A stretch of 64,000 nucleotides of DNA from CAZKCI01 sp964584165. Its GTDB lineage: Bacteria; Auribacterota; Erginobacteria; Erginobacterales; CAZKCI01. Under the pieces are notes generated by a model. The model did no database searches and was not told the origin of the DNA. It was given only the letters and a program-made list of their open reading frames with translations. Positions 40,941 to 50,044 of this stretch are shown here, piece by piece. The DNA is taken from assembly GCA_964584165.1 (NCBI GenBank), contig CAZOYW010000008.1, positions 30,305 through 94,304 on the forward strand, read 5' to 3'. Each line of letters opens with the position of its first letter. Position 1 is the first letter of the stretch. The translations under genes were made by a program, and so were the position numbers.

Positions 40941-42677
40941 GTGAAAAGCAAGACGGAGAAGATTCCCAGCGCCCGAATCGCAGCAGTCTATCCAGAAATC
41001 GAAGGCGGCCGCTATCCGGTGAAGACCGAGACCGACCGCCCGCTCGAAGTCCGCGCGGTCATCGCCGGACCCTCCCCGTCCTCGGTCGCCCTGCTCGTGC
41101 GGGAGAAGAAAGCGCCGGGCGGGGAATGGTCGCGCACCTCCCTGCGCCCCGGCGCGCGGGGGTGCTGGGAGGGCTCCGTCCTCTTCTCCCGCCCGGGGAC
41201 GTATCTCTACCGCGTGGAGGCCGCCCTCCCCGGCGCCCGCCCGCTCCGTTACCGCGAGCTGGAAGTCGTGGTCGAACCGGTCCGCGCCCGTTTCGCCGCC
41301 TGGTACGAGGCCTTCCCCCGCTCCCAGGGGACCCGTCCAGGGGTCCACGGCACCCTGCGCGACATGGCCGAGCGCCTCCCGGACATCCGGAAGATGGGCT
41401 TCGACGTCCTCTACCTCCCCCCGATCCACCCGATCGGGAAGACCAACCGCAAGGGAAGGAACAACAGCCTTCTCGCCGGCCCGGGCGACCCGGGGAGCCC
41501 CTGGTCGGTCGGGGACGCCACCGGCGGCCATACCGCGGTCCATCCCGAACTGGGGACGATCCAGGATTTCCGCCGCCTGGTCCGCGCCGCCGAAGGTCTG
41601 GGGATGGAGGTCGCGATCGACTTCACCTCCAACTGTTCCCCCGACCATCCCTGGATCCGGGAGCACCCGGACTGGTTCTTCCACAACCCAGACGGGTCCA
41701 TCCGCTACGCCGAGAACCCCCCCAAGAAGTACGAGGATGTCTGCCCGCTCAACTTCTTCCCGAAGGACCAGGATGCGATGTGGAAGGCGGTCCGCTTCTT
41801 CTTCGACTTCTGGATCGAGCAGGGGGTGAAGGCCTTCCGGATCGACAACCCCCACACCAAGCCGACCGAGTTCTGGGAGTGGCTGATCCGGGGGATCAAA
41901 GAGTCCCACCCCGAAATCGTCTTCCTCTCCGAGGCCTTCACCAACTACGACAAGCTCGAGGAGCTGGCCCGGGCCGGCTTCTCCCAGTCCTATTCCTACT
42001 TCACCTGGCGGAACGGCAAGAACGAGCTGATCGAGTATTTCACCAAGCTGACCCGGAGCTATCTCAAGGACTTCCTCCGGGCCAACCTCTTCACCAACAC
42101 GCCCGACATCCTGCCCCCGATCATTCAGAAGGGGGGGGAGCCCGCCTTCCGCCTGCGCATCGCGCTCGCCGCCACCCTCTCCTCGGCCTTCGGGATGTAC
42201 AGCGGCTACGAGCTCCTGGAGAACGAGGCCCTGCCCGGCCGCGAGGAGTACAAGGACTCCGAGAAGTACGAGATCAAGGTCCGAGACTGGAACCGGCCGG
42301 GGAACATCAAGGACTACATCGCCCGCCTCAACCGGATCCGGAACGAGAACCGGGCCCTCCAGTTCTACGACAACCTCCGCTTCCACAACTCCACCGACGA
42401 CAACATCCTCTTCTACTCGAAGTCTTCCCCCGACCGCGTCAACCACGTCCTGGTCGCGGTCAACCTCGATCCCTTCGCCGCCCACGCCGGACGGGTAACC
42501 GTCCCGGTGGAGGCTTTCGGCCTGGCTTCGGACGAGAGCTATCCCCTTCGGGAGCTGATCACCGGGAAGACCTGGACCTGGAAGGGGCGGGAGAACACGG
42601 TCCACCTCGACCCCCGCGAGAACCCGGCGGTCATCCTCCGGCTGGAGAAAGCATCAACCGCGAATGGACGCGAATAA
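40941..42677 (+). CDS. glgE: Maltosyltransferase GlgE (GH13_3)
   Basis: Alpha-1,4-glucan:maltose-1-phosphate maltosyltransferase; extends glycogen-like glucan using maltose-1-phosphate. 578 residues from GTG 40941, which fits the usual start PSARIAAVYPEIEGGRYPVK. Specific motifs: LPPIHPIGKTNRKGRNN, GDATGGHTAVHPELGTIQDF, ENPPKKYEDVCPLNFF, nucleophile Asp in AFRIDNPHTKPTEFWEW near residue 302, acid Glu in VFLSEAFT near 330. These separate GlgE from other amylases. Somewhat shorter than mycobacterial GlgE. The substrate-making enzyme GlgM is the next gene. Confidence 0.95.
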   Translation: MKSKTEKIPSARIAAVYPEIEGGRYPVKTETDRPLEVRAVIAGPSPSSVALLVREKKAPGGEWSRTSLRPGARGCWEGSVLFSRPGTYLYRVEAALPGARPLRYRELEVVVEPVRARFAAWYEAFPRSQGTRPGVHGTLRDMAERLPDIRKMGFDVLYLPPIHPIGKTNRKGRNNSLLAGPGDPGSPWSVGDATGGHTAVHPELGTIQDFRRLVRAAEGLGMEVAIDFTSNCSPDHPWIREHPDWFFHNPDGSIRYAENPPKKYEDVCPLNFFPKDQDAMWKAVRFFFDFWIEQGVKAFRIDNPHTKPTEFWEWLIRGIKESHPEIVFLSEAFTNYDKLEELARAGFSQSYSYFTWRNGKNELIEYFTKLTRSYLKDFLRANLFTNTPDILPPIIQKGGEPAFRLRIALAATLSSAFGMYSGYELLENEALPGREEYKDSEKYEIKVRDWNRPGNIKDYIARLNRIRNENRALQFYDNLRFHNSTDDNILFYSKSSPDRVNHVLVAVNLDPFAAHAGRVTVPVEAFGLASDESYPLRELITGKTWTWKGRENTVHLDPRENPAVILRLEKASTANGRE

Positions 42678-42760
42678 AGCGCGAATGATTGGGCTCGGCT
42701 CTGGCTCGGCGATTTAGTAACTACGAATTTCGCGAATTACGCGAACGGCAACGTGCTACC
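42652..42760. repeat. GCGAAT/CGGCAACG word region
   Basis: Overlaps the glgE end: ACCGCGAATGGACGCGAATA, AAGCGCGAATG, ACGAATTTCGCGAATTACGC, then CGGCAACGTGCTACCGGCAA. The phrase AATAAAGCGCGAATG also occurs at about 15985. Confidence 0.65.
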
Positions 42761-42827
42761 GGCAACGTTTCCAGCGTCTTGAATGATTTTAACGTTGTCA
42801 ACGACTGATACGTCGAAAGGCCCGCTT

Positions 42828-43994
42828 ATGAAAGTCATCTTCATGGCCCGCGAGTTTCCCCCCCACGTTTACGGCGGAGCCGGCGTCCATCTCCGGGAGC
42901 TCGCCCGCTGCCTCTCCGCCCTGATGGAGGTCGAGGTCCGCTGCTTCGGCGAGCAGCGGGGCAAGCAGGGGAAGGTGCGGGCCAAGGGCTACGCGCCCTC
43001 CCTCCCGCTCCACTGCGCCGCCCAGCCCAAGTTCGACTCCCTCCTCAACACACTCTTCACCAACCTCCTCATGCTCTGCGACGGGATCGACGCCGACGTG
43101 GTCCATACCCACACCTGGTACGGCCACCTGGGCGGCTTCTGGGCGAAGAAGCTCTACGGGATCCCCTTCGTCGCCACCTCCCACAGCCTGGAGCCGTTGC
43201 GCCCCTGGAAGGTCGACCAGCTGGCCGAGGCCTATTACGTCAGCGCCTGGATGGAAAAGGTGGGGCTGGAAAACGCCGACCGGGTGGTGGCGGTCTCGAA
43301 GATGATGAAGGAGGACATCGTCAAGAACTTCGCGGTCGATCCCTCCCGGGTGGAGGTCATCCATAACGGGATCGACCTCAAGACCTGGAAGCGCACGCCC
43401 CTCTCCCGCGGGCTCAAGGAGCGCTACGGGATCGCCGAGGACTACGTGCTCTTCGTCGGCCGGCCCACCGCCCAGAAGGGGATGGAGTACCTGATCGACG
43501 CCGCCGACCGGATCGGGGCGCAGGTCGTAATGGAGGCGGTGGGGGCGGACACGAAGGAGTACGAGGAGCGGATGCAGGGGAAGGTCAAGGGGAAGAAGAA
43601 CATCGTCTGGATCCATGAAAACCTGGGCGACCGGCTGAACCGCGAGCTCTACTCCGGCGCCCGGGTCTTCATCTGCCCCTCGGTCTACGAGCCCTTCGGG
43701 ATCATCAACCTGGAGGCGATGGCCTGCGAGACGCCGGTGGTGGCGAGCGCGGTGGGGGGGATCCTGGAGGTGGTGGTCCCGGAGAAAACGGGCCTCCTGG
43801 TCAAGCCCAGCCGCTCCGACGAGATCGCCCGCGCGGTCAACGCCCTTCTCCGCGACCCCGCCCGCGCGCGGGCGATGGGGCGAGAGGGCCGCCGGCGGGT
43901 GGTGGACCACTTCAGCTGGGAGTCGATCGCCGAGAAGACGAAGGCGATGTACGAGAAGCTGTGCCGCCAGCGGATGGGACGGCGGGAAAAATAA
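42828..43994 (+). CDS. glgM: Maltose-1-phosphate synthase GlgM-type glycogen synthase (GT4)
   Basis: 388 residues from ATG 42828. MKVIFMAREFPPHVYGGAGV, then HTHTWYGHLGGFWAKKLYGI, SHSLEPLRPWKVDQLAEAY, VHNGID-type VIHNGIDLKTW and SVYEPFGIINLEAMACETPV match the actinobacterial-type 'glycogen synthase' (TIGR02149), known in mycobacteria to make maltose-1-phosphate from ADP-glucose and glucose-1-phosphate. It lies next to glgE, which uses that product. A weak GAAAGG precedes the ATG. Confidence 0.9.
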   Translation: MKVIFMAREFPPHVYGGAGVHLRELARCLSALMEVEVRCFGEQRGKQGKVRAKGYAPSLPLHCAAQPKFDSLLNTLFTNLLMLCDGIDADVVHTHTWYGHLGGFWAKKLYGIPFVATSHSLEPLRPWKVDQLAEAYYVSAWMEKVGLENADRVVAVSKMMKEDIVKNFAVDPSRVEVIHNGIDLKTWKRTPLSRGLKERYGIAEDYVLFVGRPTAQKGMEYLIDAADRIGAQVVMEAVGADTKEYEERMQGKVKGKKNIVWIHENLGDRLNRELYSGARVFICPSVYEPFGIINLEAMACETPVVASAVGGILEVVVPEKTGLLVKPSRSDEIARAVNALLRDPARARAMGREGRRRVVDHFSWESIAEKTKAMYEKLCRQRMGRREK

Positions 43995-44000
43995 TCGGAG

Positions 44001-44107
44001 GGCAAGGGTGAGGTTAATGGTCTGGGAAAAGGGCTAGGGTTAGGTGCGGCCGGGCCCCACCAATAACCTTACCCATCGACCAGACCAATAACCTTGCCCT
44101 TGCCCAT
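44001..44107. repeat. GGGTTA/CTTACCC word repeat with inverted arms
   Basis: Left arm 44001-44045 (AAGGGTGAGGTTAATGGTCT, GGGCTAGGGTTAGG), right arm 44056-44107 (CCAATAACCTTACCC, ATCGACCAGACC, CTTGCCCTTGCCC). Same phrases as 31760 and 33211. Confidence 0.9.
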
Positions 44108-44118
44108 GAACCAGTCGG

Positions 44119-44463
44119 TTACTTCTGCTGCTCCTCCCACCATTGGCGCCAGAGATGGGCGTATTTCGCGATCCAGTCCTCGATCGCGGCCTTGCCGAGG
44201 TCGTGGCCGGCCTTCTCCGATTCGATCCACTTGTGCTTCAGGATCTCCTGCACCTGGGCGTGGAAGGCCTTGCGCATGTACTCCTCGCGCCAGGCGGCGG
44301 AGCACTCCGGCGTCCAGGACTCCAGGACCTTTTTCAGGGAGACCGGTCGGCCGAGCTCCCGGGAGAGCTTCTCTCGGTGCTTTTCGATCGCCGCCCACTC
44401 GGCCCGGCAGAATGAGCTTTTGCCGTTGCCGTCGGAGGCGTTATTGCGGCTCTGGTCGTTCAT
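44119..44463 (-). CDS. Conserved small hypothetical protein
   Basis: 114 residues from ATG 44463; an ATG at 44502 would add 13. Charged, helical, cytoplasmic. Contains AEWAAIEKHREKLSRELGRP and a C-terminal HKWIESEKAGHDLGKAAIED followed by WIAKYAHLWRQWW. The EKAG-x-D-x-G...EDW(I/V)-x-x-(Y/H)A pattern looks like a conserved C-terminal module that I recall from small or multidomain uncharacterised bacterial proteins, but I cannot name it safely. It is convergent with glgM and divergent from nagZ. Confidence 0.65.
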   Translation of the reverse strand: MNDQSRNNASDGNGKSSFCRAEWAAIEKHREKLSRELGRPVSLKKVLESWTPECSAAWREEYMRKAFHAQVQEILKHKWIESEKAGHDLGKAAIEDWIAKYAHLWRQWWEEQQK

Positions 44464-44540
44464 GGGAAGGGTGAAAACGGTCAGACCAGCTTTTTTTATC
44501 ATAATCCAGGCTCGCCCGGAGCAGCAATCGAAATCAGCGC

Positions 44541-46034
44541 ATGAGCGTTGATCCCGGAGAACTCTGCCTCTTCGGATTCGAAGGCGATTCCCCCTCGGCC
44601 GGCCTGGAACGGTTGATCGTCCGGGACCGAGTCGGGGGCGTGATCCTCTTTCGCCGCAACCTCCGCGGCCGGGAGGGGACGCGGGCTCTCTGCCGCGCGC
44701 TCCAGGAGATGCGGAGTTCCGTCTCCGACCTGCCGCTCCTGATCGCCGTCGACCAGGAGGGCGGCCCGGTCGCCCGGCTTCGCGACGGTTTCAGCCTCTT
44801 CCCCGGCAACCTCGCCCTGGGCCGGGGCGGGGACGAAGAGAGCGCCTACCGCCAGGGCCTGGTGACGGGGCGGGAGCTCCGGGAGGTCGGAGTCAACCTC
44901 AACCTGGCCCCCGTCCTCGACCTCCGCCGCCCCGAGGGCAATCCCGGCCCCGGTCTCCGCTCCCTGGGCGAGGATCCCGGGCGGACGGCGGCCCTCGGCC
45001 TCGCCCTGATCCGGGGGATGGAAGACGCGGGGATTCTCGCGACGGCCAAGCACTTCCCGGGCAAGGGACGGGCCGCGGTCGACTCCCACCTCGACTTCCC
45101 CTGGATCGCGGTTTCCGCCGCCGAGCTTAAGGAGACCGACTGCCTACCCTTCGCCGCCGCCGCCTCCGAGGTCTCGGCTATGATGACCTCCCACGCCGGC
45201 TACCCCGCCCTTGACCCCGCCGGGGAGCCGGCGACGATCTCCCGCTCCATCCTCACCGGACTTCTCCGCTCGGAGTTGGGCTACCAAGGGGCGGTGATCA
45301 CCGATGACCTGGGCATGGGGGCGATCCGGAAGCGGATGACGGCCGGCGCGGCGGCCGTCCGCTCTTTCCTGGCCGGGGCCGATCTCATCCTCGTCTGCCA
45401 CGAGCCGGCGGAGAGGGAGGAGGCCCTGTCCGCGCTGCGCCTCGCCTGCGCGGGCGGGGAAGGGGGCGTGCGGGGGGAGGAGTCGGCCCGGCGAATCCGC
45501 TTCCTCCGGACCCGGGCGCTCCGCCCGCCCGCTTCGGCCCAAACCATCCGATCCGACGGCCCGCTCCTCGCCGGGGCGATCGCCCGCCGGGCGGTCGCGG
45601 TCCTCCGCGACCCCGAGGGGCGGATCCCCCTGCCGCCCGGAAGCCCCCTCGTCCTCTTCTGGTTCTCGCCCGACCCGGCCGTGATGGCGGAGGACGCCGA
45701 AGGGACGGCCGGGCTGGGAGCACTGCTGGCCGCGCGCGGATTCCGTATCCGCGTCTTGAGCCCTTCCGCCGATCCCCCGGCCGAGGAGTGGAAGGGCCTG
45801 GTCGAATCCGTCCGGCCGGAGGAACTCGTCTTGGCCGCCTCTTCCGACGCCTGGCGGCGCCCCGGCCAGGCTGCCTGCCTCCGCGCCCTCTTCGCCCGCC
45901 GGCCGGAAAGCCTCCTCGTCCCCCTCCGGGATCCGCGGGACGCCGAGCTTTTCCCATCCGCGCCCGCGATCACCGCCTTCGGTTTCTCCCCCGTGTCGAT
46001 CGAGGCGCTGGCGGCCGCGCTGGCGGGGCGGTAG
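44541..46034 (+). CDS. nagZ: Beta-N-acetylhexosaminidase (GH3)
   Basis: 497 residues. GH3 NagZ core: LIAVDQEGGPVARLRDGF, NLNLAPVLDL, TAKHFPGKGRAAVDSHLDFP with the catalytic HFPG/DSH loop, MMTSHAGYPALD and the nucleophile in VITDDLGMGAI. A C-terminal extension of about 150 residues resembles the second GH3 domain (GSPLVLFWFSPDPAVM), so it is longer than E. coli NagZ. It removes GlcNAc from muropeptides during peptidoglycan recycling. It precedes an Mpl/MurC-like ligase by 11 bases; both steps belong to recycling. Confidence 0.88.
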   Translation: MSVDPGELCLFGFEGDSPSAGLERLIVRDRVGGVILFRRNLRGREGTRALCRALQEMRSSVSDLPLLIAVDQEGGPVARLRDGFSLFPGNLALGRGGDEESAYRQGLVTGRELREVGVNLNLAPVLDLRRPEGNPGPGLRSLGEDPGRTAALGLALIRGMEDAGILATAKHFPGKGRAAVDSHLDFPWIAVSAAELKETDCLPFAAAASEVSAMMTSHAGYPALDPAGEPATISRSILTGLLRSELGYQGAVITDDLGMGAIRKRMTAGAAAVRSFLAGADLILVCHEPAEREEALSALRLACAGGEGGVRGEESARRIRFLRTRALRPPASAQTIRSDGPLLAGAIARRAVAVLRDPEGRIPLPPGSPLVLFWFSPDPAVMAEDAEGTAGLGALLAARGFRIRVLSPSADPPAEEWKGLVESVRPEELVLAASSDAWRRPGQAACLRALFARRPESLLVPLRDPRDAELFPSAPAITAFGFSPVSIEALAAALAGR

Positions 46035-46044
46035 GATAGGACGG

Positions 46045-46080
46045 AATGGACAATATGGACGATATGGACGGTATGGACTC
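46045..46080. repeat. TGGACA word repeat forming the Mur ligase start
   Basis: Four tandem copies of the nine-base unit ATGGAC(A/G)ATA-like (ATGGACAAT, ATGGACGAT, ATGGACGGT, ATGGACTCG). Same word as 40530-40822. Each copy holds an in-frame ATG. Confidence 0.9.
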
Positions 46081-47449
46081 GAAGCTGAAGGGGAGGATAC
46101 ATTTCGTGGGTGTAGCCGGGTCGGGGATGTCCGCCCTGGCCCAGCTCCTTGCTTGGGAGGGGAGAGACGTCAGCGGATCCGACCGCTCCTTCGACCGGGG
46201 CGGCAGCCCCGCGGCCCGCTCCGCGCTCGAAGAATCGGGCGTCGCCATCTTCCCCCAGGACGGGACCGGCGTCGTCGGCGCGGCGGAGGTGGTCCATTCC
46301 GCGGCCGTGGAAGCCGCTGTCCCCGATCTGGCCCGGGCGGTCGAGCTCGGGGTCCCCCGGAGGGCGCGCTGGGAGATCTTAGCCCGCCTCGCGCACGGGA
46401 AAAGGTCGGTGGCCGTCGCCGGGACCAACGGCAAGTCCACCACCGCCGCCCTCCTCGGCTGGATACTCCTCCAAAACGGATTCGACCCCTCTCTCGCCCT
46501 GGGCGCCTCCCTCCGTTCCGGACTTCCCGGCCTGGGGAACGCGCGCCGGGGCGGGGCGGACTGGCTCGTCTTCGAGGCCGACGAGAGCGACGGCGGGCTC
46601 GTCCATTACCGCCCGGAGCTGGGGATCGTCACCAACGTCAGCCTCGACCATTTCGACCTGCCGCGCCTTTCCGGGATCTTCTCGGAGTTCGCCTTAAACT
46701 GCCGGCGCTTCCTGGTCCGGAACGCCGATTGCCCGATCAGCTCGGGAGCGATCCCCAACCGTCCCGGCGAGAAGTCCTTCGGATTCCGCGGCCCCGCCGA
46801 TTTCCATGGCGAAGCCCTCGCGGTCGAGGCGGCGGGGGTCCGCTTCCGGCTCCGGGGGGCGGCCTTCGCCCTCGCCCTCCCGGGGGAGCACAACGCGCTG
46901 AACGCCCTGGCGGCGGCGGCGGCCGCCGCCGCCCTCGGTGTGGCGCCCGCTCGCTCCGCCGCCGCGCTCCAGGACTTCCCCGGCCTCCGCCGGCGCCTGG
47001 AAACGGTCTGGGCCGGATCGGTCGTCGTGATCGACGATTTCGCCCACAACCCCGCCAAGGTGCGCTCCTCGCTCGCCGCCGCCCGCCTCCGGGGGAAGCG
47101 GGCAATCGCCCTCTACCAACCCCACGGCTTCGGTCCCCTGAAGCTCGCGCTCGAGGAACTAGCCGAGGCCTTCGCCTCCGGCCTCGGGCCGGAGGGGAAG
47201 CTCTTCCTCCTCCCCGTCCACTACGCCGGGGGTACGGCCCGGAGGGAGGTCTCCTCGGATGATCTGGCGGAGGCGGCGCGGAGACGGGGAGCCGATGCCC
47301 GTCTCCTCGACCGCCCGTCCGCGGCCGCGGCGACGGCCGCCGCGGCGAGGGAAGGGGACGTGATCCTGGTCATGGGAGCGCGGGACGAGACTCTCTCCGA
47401 TCTGGCGCGGGAGATCGCGGGACAAATCCAATCGCATAAGGTTACGTAG
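46046..47449 (+). CDS. Mur ligase family protein, Mpl/MurC-like
   Basis: 467 residues. GRIHFVGVAGSGMSALAQLL is the MurC/Mpl Rossmann start, GTNGKSTTAALLGWIL the ATP loop (MurC and Mpl usually have GTHGKTT), FEADESDGGLVHYRPELGIV and NVSLDHFD the central domain, and IDDFAHNPAKVRSSL the C-terminal domain. Following nagZ, the recycling ligase Mpl (UDP-MurNAc to tripeptide) is more likely than MurC, but residues do not settle it. The N-terminus MDNMDDMDGMD is translated repeat; ATG 46076 may be the functional start. The C-terminus runs into another repeat. Confidence 0.78.
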   Translation: MDNMDDMDGMDSKLKGRIHFVGVAGSGMSALAQLLAWEGRDVSGSDRSFDRGGSPAARSALEESGVAIFPQDGTGVVGAAEVVHSAAVEAAVPDLARAVELGVPRRARWEILARLAHGKRSVAVAGTNGKSTTAALLGWILLQNGFDPSLALGASLRSGLPGLGNARRGGADWLVFEADESDGGLVHYRPELGIVTNVSLDHFDLPRLSGIFSEFALNCRRFLVRNADCPISSGAIPNRPGEKSFGFRGPADFHGEALAVEAAGVRFRLRGAAFALALPGEHNALNALAAAAAAAALGVAPARSAAALQDFPGLRRRLETVWAGSVVVIDDFAHNPAKVRSSLAAARLRGKRAIALYQPHGFGPLKLALEELAEAFASGLGPEGKLFLLPVHYAGGTARREVSSDDLAEAARRRGADARLLDRPSAAAATAAAAREGDVILVMGARDETLSDLAREIAGQIQSHKVT

Positions 47450-47550
47450 GGTTACGTAAGGTTACGTGGGCTTACGTAAAGTTACGGACGACGCTCCGCG
47501 GAAACCTTACGTATCCTTACGTAACTTTGCGTAACCTTACGTAACTTTAG
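47436..47550. repeat. GTTACG word repeat with inverted arms
   Basis: Left arm 47436-47486 (AAGGTTACGTAGGGTTACGT), right arm 47503-47550 (CCTTACGTATCCTTACGTAA). About 16-base spacer. Left arm includes the TAG stop of the Mur ligase gene (47447-47449). Confidence 0.93.
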
Positions 47551-47601
47551 GAGTGGCTGATCCCGCGTGACATTTTGCTTCTGCCCGTCAGCATTCGATC
47601 T

Positions 47602-47607
47602 TATACT
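47602..47607 (+). promoter_or_regulatory. Possible -10 element for accD
   Basis: TATACT six bases before the accD ATG; a start at the usual distance would give a leaderless mRNA. No good -35. Confidence 0.35.
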
Positions 47608-47613
47608 TGCTCC

Positions 47614-48486
47614 ATGTCCTTCTTCCGCCGCCGCAAGGACCTCCCCCCGCAGATCAAGAAAGGGCCGATCACCACCGGCCTCTGGACGAAGTGCAGCCGC
47701 TGCGGCGAAGTGGTCTACAAGAAGACGCTGGAGCGGTCCTTCAAGGTCTGCCCCCATTGCCAATACCATTTCCCCCTGAACGCCCGGGAGCGGATTGACA
47801 TGCTGGTGGACGCCGGCTCCTTCCAGGAGATCGCCCGCGAGCTTTTCCCGCTCGATCCCCTCTCCTTCAACGTCCCGATGCCCTACCGGGAGAAGCTTAT
47901 CGAAAACCAGAAGAAGACGGGGCTCAGCGACGCCGTCCTCTGCGGCCGCGCCGCGGTCGATGGAATCCGGATCGCCCTGGCCGCGACCGATTGGCGCTTC
48001 CTGATGGGCTCGATGGGATCGGTGGTGGGGGAGAAGATCGCCCGCACCTTCGATCTCGCCCTGGCCGAAAAGTGCCCCGTGGTCACCATCTCGGGATCGG
48101 GGGGGGGCGCCCGCATGTACGAGGGCTGCCTCTCCTTGATGCAAATGGCCAAGACCAGCGGCGCCGTCGCCCGGCTGAACCAGGCCGGACTCCTCTACGT
48201 CTCCGTCCTCACCGACCCCACGATGGCCGGGGTCCTCGCCAGCTTCGCCTCGCTCGGCGACATCCTGGTCGCCGAGCCGGGGGCCCTGATCGGCTTCGCC
48301 GGCCCGCGGGTGATCCGGGAGACCATCCGGCAGGACCTTCCGCCCGATTTTCAGCGCTCCGAGTTTCTCCTCCAGCACGGACTGATCGACATGATCGTGG
48401 CCAGGAAGGACCTGAGGAAGACCCTCGCGACCTTACTGGCATTTTTCAATTCCACGGCGCCAGCCAAAGGCCGCGATGGTTACTAA
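47614..48486 (+). CDS. accD: Acetyl-CoA carboxylase carboxyltransferase subunit beta
   Basis: 290 residues from ATG 47614. N-terminal zinc ribbon WTKCSRCGEVV with CPHCQYHF, then the crotonase-like carboxyltransferase core: GLSDAVLCGRAAVDGIRIAL, FLMGSMGSVVGEKI, ISGSGGGARMYEGCLSLMQM and DPTMAGVLASFASLGDI with GFAGPRVI. First committed step of fatty acid synthesis together with AccA, not in this window. Final residues GRDGY and the stop are part of the next repeat. Followed by folC, a widespread gene pair. Confidence 0.96.
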   Translation: MSFFRRRKDLPPQIKKGPITTGLWTKCSRCGEVVYKKTLERSFKVCPHCQYHFPLNARERIDMLVDAGSFQEIARELFPLDPLSFNVPMPYREKLIENQKKTGLSDAVLCGRAAVDGIRIALAATDWRFLMGSMGSVVGEKIARTFDLALAEKCPVVTISGSGGGARMYEGCLSLMQMAKTSGAVARLNQAGLLYVSVLTDPTMAGVLASFASLGDILVAEPGALIGFAGPRVIRETIRQDLPPDFQRSEFLLQHGLIDMIVARKDLRKTLATLLAFFNSTAPAKGRDGY

Positions 48487-48582
48487 AGGTTACGATAGGT
48501 TACTAAGGGTTACGAAAGGTTGCGATTGGCCGGCAACCATTAGTAACTTCTAGTAACCGCTAGTAACCTTTCGCAACCTTTT
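48476..48582. repeat. GGTTAC/GTAACC word repeat with inverted arms
   Basis: Left arm 48476-48523 (GGTTACTAAAGGTTACGATA), right arm 48532-48582 (AGTAACTTCTAGTAACCGCT). Includes the accD stop and ends four bases before the folC ATG. Confidence 0.93.
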
Positions 48583-48586
48583 CCGT

Positions 48587-49909
48587 ATGTTGACCTACCG
48601 CTCCTCCCTCGCCTATCTCGATTCTCTCGAACTCCACGGGATCAAGCTTGGCCTCGCGAACATCCGCCGCCTCCTCGAGCTCCTCGGTCACCCCGAGCGC
48701 TCTCTCGTCTTCTATCACGTGGCCGGGACCAACGGGAAGGGATCGACCGCGGTCTTCCTCCAGGCCCTGCTCCTGACCGGCCACCGGCGGGTGGGGCTGT
48801 ATACCTCGCCCCACCTTAAGGACTTCCGGGAGCGGATTCGGATCAACCGGAGGCCGATCTCCCGGCGCGAGGTCGTCGAGGGGGTCGCCCGCCTCCGTCC
48901 CCTGATCGCCGCGACCGCGGCGACTCCCGGCTGCTCGCCGCCCACCTATTTCGAGGCGGTCACCGCGCTGGCCTGCCGCTACTTCCGAGACCGGGGTGCG
49001 GACGCGGTGGTCTGGGAGGTCGGGATGGGGGGGCGCCTCGACGCTACCAACGCCGTCGTCCCCGCGGTGGCCGTCATCACCAACATCGCCCGGGAGCACA
49101 CCCGCTACCTGGGAAGGACACTGGAGAGGATCGCCCGGGAGAAGGCGGGGATCGTCAAGCGGGGGATTCCCCTGGTCTCCTCCGTCCGCTCGCCCTCCGC
49201 CCGCCGGGTCATCCGGAGGATCTGCCGGTCCCGCCGCTCCCCGCTGATCGAAACCTGCCTCCGCTATTCCGTCTCCCGCCGCCGGGAGGGCGGAGGGAGG
49301 ACAGTCCTCGAGATCGCCGGCCCCCGCCGCCGCTATCCCGGTCTGGTCTCCCCCCTCTTTGGGGCCCACCAAGAGGAGAATTTAAAGACGGCGATCGCGG
49401 CCTGGGAGGCGGGAGACCCTGCGAGCCGTCTCAAGCCGATCGGGCGGATCCGCCGGGCCATCCGTTCCGTCTCCTGGCCGGGGAGGTTCGAGATCGTCCC
49501 GTCCCGCCGCCTCATCCTGGACGGAGCCCACAACCCCGCCGCCGCGGCCGTTCTCGCCGAATCCCTCGCCGAATTCCTCGGTCCCTCTCCGCTCCTCCTC
49601 GTCCTGGGGGTCCTCGCGGACAAGGACGCCGCCGGGATCGCCCGCGCCCTTCTTCCCCTCGCGCGGGAGGCAGTGGCGGTCAGTCCGCCCTCTCCCCGGG
49701 CATTTGAGGCCTCCCGCCTCGCCGCGGTCTGCCGGCGGGCGGCCGCTGCCCCGCGGCCGCCCCTGCGGACGGTGAAAGACCTTGAGGAGGCCCTTCGGTA
49801 TTGCTACCATGCGCTGCCCCGCCTCCCCGGGGGGTGGATCTGCGTGACGGGTTCGTTCTATCTGGTGGGGGAGGCGAAGCGGCTGCTGAGGAAAATGTGT
49901 AAGGTTTAA
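48587..49909 (+). CDS. folC: Folylpolyglutamate/dihydrofolate synthase
   Basis: 440 residues. FYHVAGTNGKGSTAVFLQAL is the FolC P-loop, GLYTSPHLKDFRERIRIN the folate loop, VVWEVGMGGRLDATNAV the metal and substrate site, and RLILDGAHNPAAAAVLAESL the C-terminal Mur-like motif. Adds glutamates to folates. No Shine-Dalgarno: the repeat arm abuts the start. The first Met at 48587 gives the family-typical LAYLDSLELHGIKLGLANIR. Confidence 0.95.
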   Translation: MLTYRSSLAYLDSLELHGIKLGLANIRRLLELLGHPERSLVFYHVAGTNGKGSTAVFLQALLLTGHRRVGLYTSPHLKDFRERIRINRRPISRREVVEGVARLRPLIAATAATPGCSPPTYFEAVTALACRYFRDRGADAVVWEVGMGGRLDATNAVVPAVAVITNIAREHTRYLGRTLERIAREKAGIVKRGIPLVSSVRSPSARRVIRRICRSRRSPLIETCLRYSVSRRREGGGRTVLEIAGPRRRYPGLVSPLFGAHQEENLKTAIAAWEAGDPASRLKPIGRIRRAIRSVSWPGRFEIVPSRRLILDGAHNPAAAAVLAESLAEFLGPSPLLLVLGVLADKDAAGIARALLPLAREAVAVSPPSPRAFEASRLAAVCRRAAAAPRPPLRTVKDLEEALRYCYHALPRLPGGWICVTGSFYLVGEAKRLLRKMCKV

Positions 49910-49941
49910 GGCGCAAAGTGTAGAGTGGAACGAAACAATCA

Positions 49942-49961
49942 ACGGCAGTTTCTCCTGCCGT
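49942..49961. other. 7-bp hairpin after folC
   Basis: ACGGCAG and CTGCCGT around six bases, no T-tract. The remaining gap to 50044 shows no other structure. Confidence 0.4.
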
Positions 49962-50044
49962 CGTACATTGGATGCCTCAAGCCCCACACCTGCATTTGAC
50001 GCCTTGGACTTCGCCCCTTGTCTCTGACGACCCCTCCGTTCCCC

